From NCBI GenBank assembly GCA_964632485.1, contig CAZWDO010000006.1:1-55093 (forward strand): a stretch of 55,093 nt of DNA. The letters are read 5' to 3'. Each line of letters begins with the position of its first letter. Position 1 is the stretch's first letter. Below are positions 54,225 through 55,093 of the stretch, in pieces. The position numbers and the translations under genes are program-made. Below the pieces are notes generated by a model. That model made no database searches and was not told where the DNA came from. It worked only from the letters and a program-made list of their open reading frames with translations. This DNA comes from CAZWDO01 sp964632485 [NCBI: uncultured bacterium]. Its GTDB lineage: Bacteria; JAGOEH01.

Positions 54225-54875
54225 TCAATGCGCGGTTTGTTTCCAGTAGATTTGGCCAGTCCTGTCATGTAATATAATAGCGCCGTTTTTATTTTGGTCA
54301 GTGCCCCAGAAAATGGTATGGCTGCCGCTGTCGTTGCTAATATAACCGATACCGTGCCCTTCTTTACCACCACCCATGAACACGATTTCTTTTTGGTGTC
54401 GGTTGCGGATTTGCAAGTAACCGTCCCGTTCCGGTCCGGTTCCCAGATAAGTTATGGGCTGACCCAGCGCGGTAAAGGTGCTGATAAATCCATCCCCGTC
54501 TTCGATTGCGCCCAGATGGGTTGTGATCCGTTCCCGGCTGTTGTAAGTGCGGATGTAGCCATCACCGGCTGAACCGGCGCCCAGGCGCGCGCATTCACGT
54601 CCAAAATGATTATAGGTTCCCGCATGACCGTTGCCATGTTCATCGGTTCCCAGGTAGGTTACGATTTTTCCTTTATTATTGAGGATTCCGATGTATCCGC
54701 TGTTTTCATCCTGACCCAGAATAATAATTTTCTGGCCGTTGCTGTTTTCGATTGTTAGCGAACGCACGGTAAGCTCTTTCGGGATGGCGCCACCCCGCAG
54801 ACTGAACAGATAGAATCCAAGAGCGGCCAGGACCGCCCCAAAAACAAAACTTTTCAGATCAATTTCGATTTTCAA
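54225..54875 (-). CDS. Membrane-anchored protein with seven 23-residue repeats
   Basis: 216 residues from TTG 54875, with AAAGGAGA just upstream. A single N-terminal transmembrane helix (about 8-27, SFVFGAVLAALGFYLFSL) has a short basic inside. From about residue 42 the chain consists of seven consecutive units of 22-23 residues with pattern N-x-x-G-x(5)-LG-x(4)-G-x-G, for example around NHFGRECARLGAGSAGDGY. Regular spacing of Leu-Gly and Gly-x-Gly suggests a beta-solenoid or small propeller outside the membrane. No family is recognised. It lies between the sensor kinase and tgt. Confidence 0.8.
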   Translation of the reverse strand: MKIEIDLKSFVFGAVLAALGFYLFSLRGGAIPKELTVRSLTIENSNGQKIIILGQDENSGYIGILNNKGKIVTYLGTDEHGNGHAGTYNHFGRECARLGAGSAGDGYIRTYNSRERITTHLGAIEDGDGFISTFTALGQPITYLGTGPERDGYLQIRNRHQKEIVFMGGGKEGHGIGYISNDSGSHTIFWGTDQNKNGAIILHDRTGQIYWKQTAH

Positions 54876-55009
54876 AGAATCTCCTTTGAGTATTAATCAT
54901 CAATGCCGGATCGGATTCGCCGTGTTTGTGGCTGATTTCTATTTTGCAGTTGCCGGCGATTGTATCGAAAAGGCAAATAGAACTCTATAAATGGTTAACT
55001 AATGATCAA

Positions 55010-55093
55010 TCATTTCAAATATGAATCCCTGAATTCTTTCGACCAGTGGGGATAGTTATTTTGTTGAATGGCATTGCGTATTTGCCGCATCAG
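55010..55093 (-). CDS. tgt: Queuine tRNA-ribosyltransferase, C-terminal end only (partial)
   Basis: The last 27 codons and the TGA of a minus-strand gene are visible; the rest lies beyond the right edge. The sequence LMRQIRNAIQQNNYPHW followed by SKEF matches the usual tail of bacterial Tgt (LMREIRxAI...F..W...F). Tgt exchanges guanine for preQ1 at the wobble position of tRNAs with GUN anticodons. The frame reaches the window edge without a stop, supporting a coding tail. With only 27 residues the call is tentative. The 134 bases between it and the repeat protein hold nothing else I can see. Confidence 0.55.
   Translation of the reverse strand: MMRQIRNAIQQNNYPHWSKEFRDSYLK

Overview
The window looks like chromosomal DNA of a Gram-negative (diderm) bacterium from the Fibrobacterota-Chlorobiota-Bacteroidota (FCB) neighbourhood, for example a Calditrichota/KSB1/Marinimicrobia-like lineage. 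The lineage is inferred; no marker is decisive. The diderm call rests on LptD, a BamD-like lipoprotein, a TonB-dependent receptor and a PorV-like barrel. The FCB call rests on GWxTD proteins, carboxypeptidase-regulatory TonB receptors and two-component-regulator propeller proteins. Promoters read by eye are of the TTGACA-17-TATAAT kind, not the TTTG/TAnnTTTG kind of Bacteroidota. Composition is moderate, by eye in the low-to-mid 40s percent G+C.

Layout. 0-1.7 kb: end-truncated AAA-ATPase gene and a palindromic intergenic repeat array. 1.7-6.2 kb (minus): ddh, lptD and a LolB-like lipoprotein, linking peptidoglycan precursor and LPS export. 6.2-8.3 kb: an RNA m5C methyltransferase and a GAF-GGDEF protein. 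8.7-14.1 kb: purB and purC with two exported proteins whose starts lie inside the preceding purine gene, then a YkgJ-type cysteine-cluster protein and a GlmU-like uridylyltransferase. 14.1-15.7 kb: ECF sigma factor coupled to a bactofilin-like membrane protein. 15.8-20.7 kb: translation/secretion block ffh-rpsP-bactofilin-khpA-trmD-rplS-rnhB-yraN, with a bactofilin where rimM is usually found. 20.7-25.9 kb: Na+/alanine symporter, a double-propeller SpoIIE phosphatase and a STAS protein.

25.9-32.3 kb: a divergent pair of transcription units centred on a NitT/TauT-type ABC transporter. A BamD-like gene and a signal-less solute-binding paralogue run left. A structured, terminator-bearing leader, then ATPase, Tat-type binding protein, permease and a fused SpmA-SpmB protein run right. 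32.4-36.4 kb (minus): ispD, ispF, DedA, a GmhA-like SIS protein, DUF116 and a YugP-like metallopeptidase. 36.4-37.8 kb: response regulator-GGDEF.

37.9-47.7 kb: envelope/secretion cluster. A GWxTD protein and an IPT/TIG lipoprotein run left; a lipoprotein, PorV-like protein, TonB-dependent receptor and large FnIII protein run right. 47.8-49.4 kb is a graveyard: a duplicated 5' fragment of the GWxTD gene, a broken transposase and a probable glycosyl-hydrolase 3' remnant. 49.4-55.1 kb (minus): CPBP membrane protein, double-propeller sensor histidine kinase, a membrane-anchored protein with seven 23-residue repeats, and the last codons of a probable tgt.

The most unusual points are: (i) three promoters whose geometry puts +1 exactly on the A of an ATG (leaderless mRNAs); (ii) the unassigned leader RNA in front of the ABC/SpmAB operon, next to a divergent signal-less paralogue of its binding protein; (iii) the partial duplication of the GWxTD junction; (iv) the 23-residue repeat protein.
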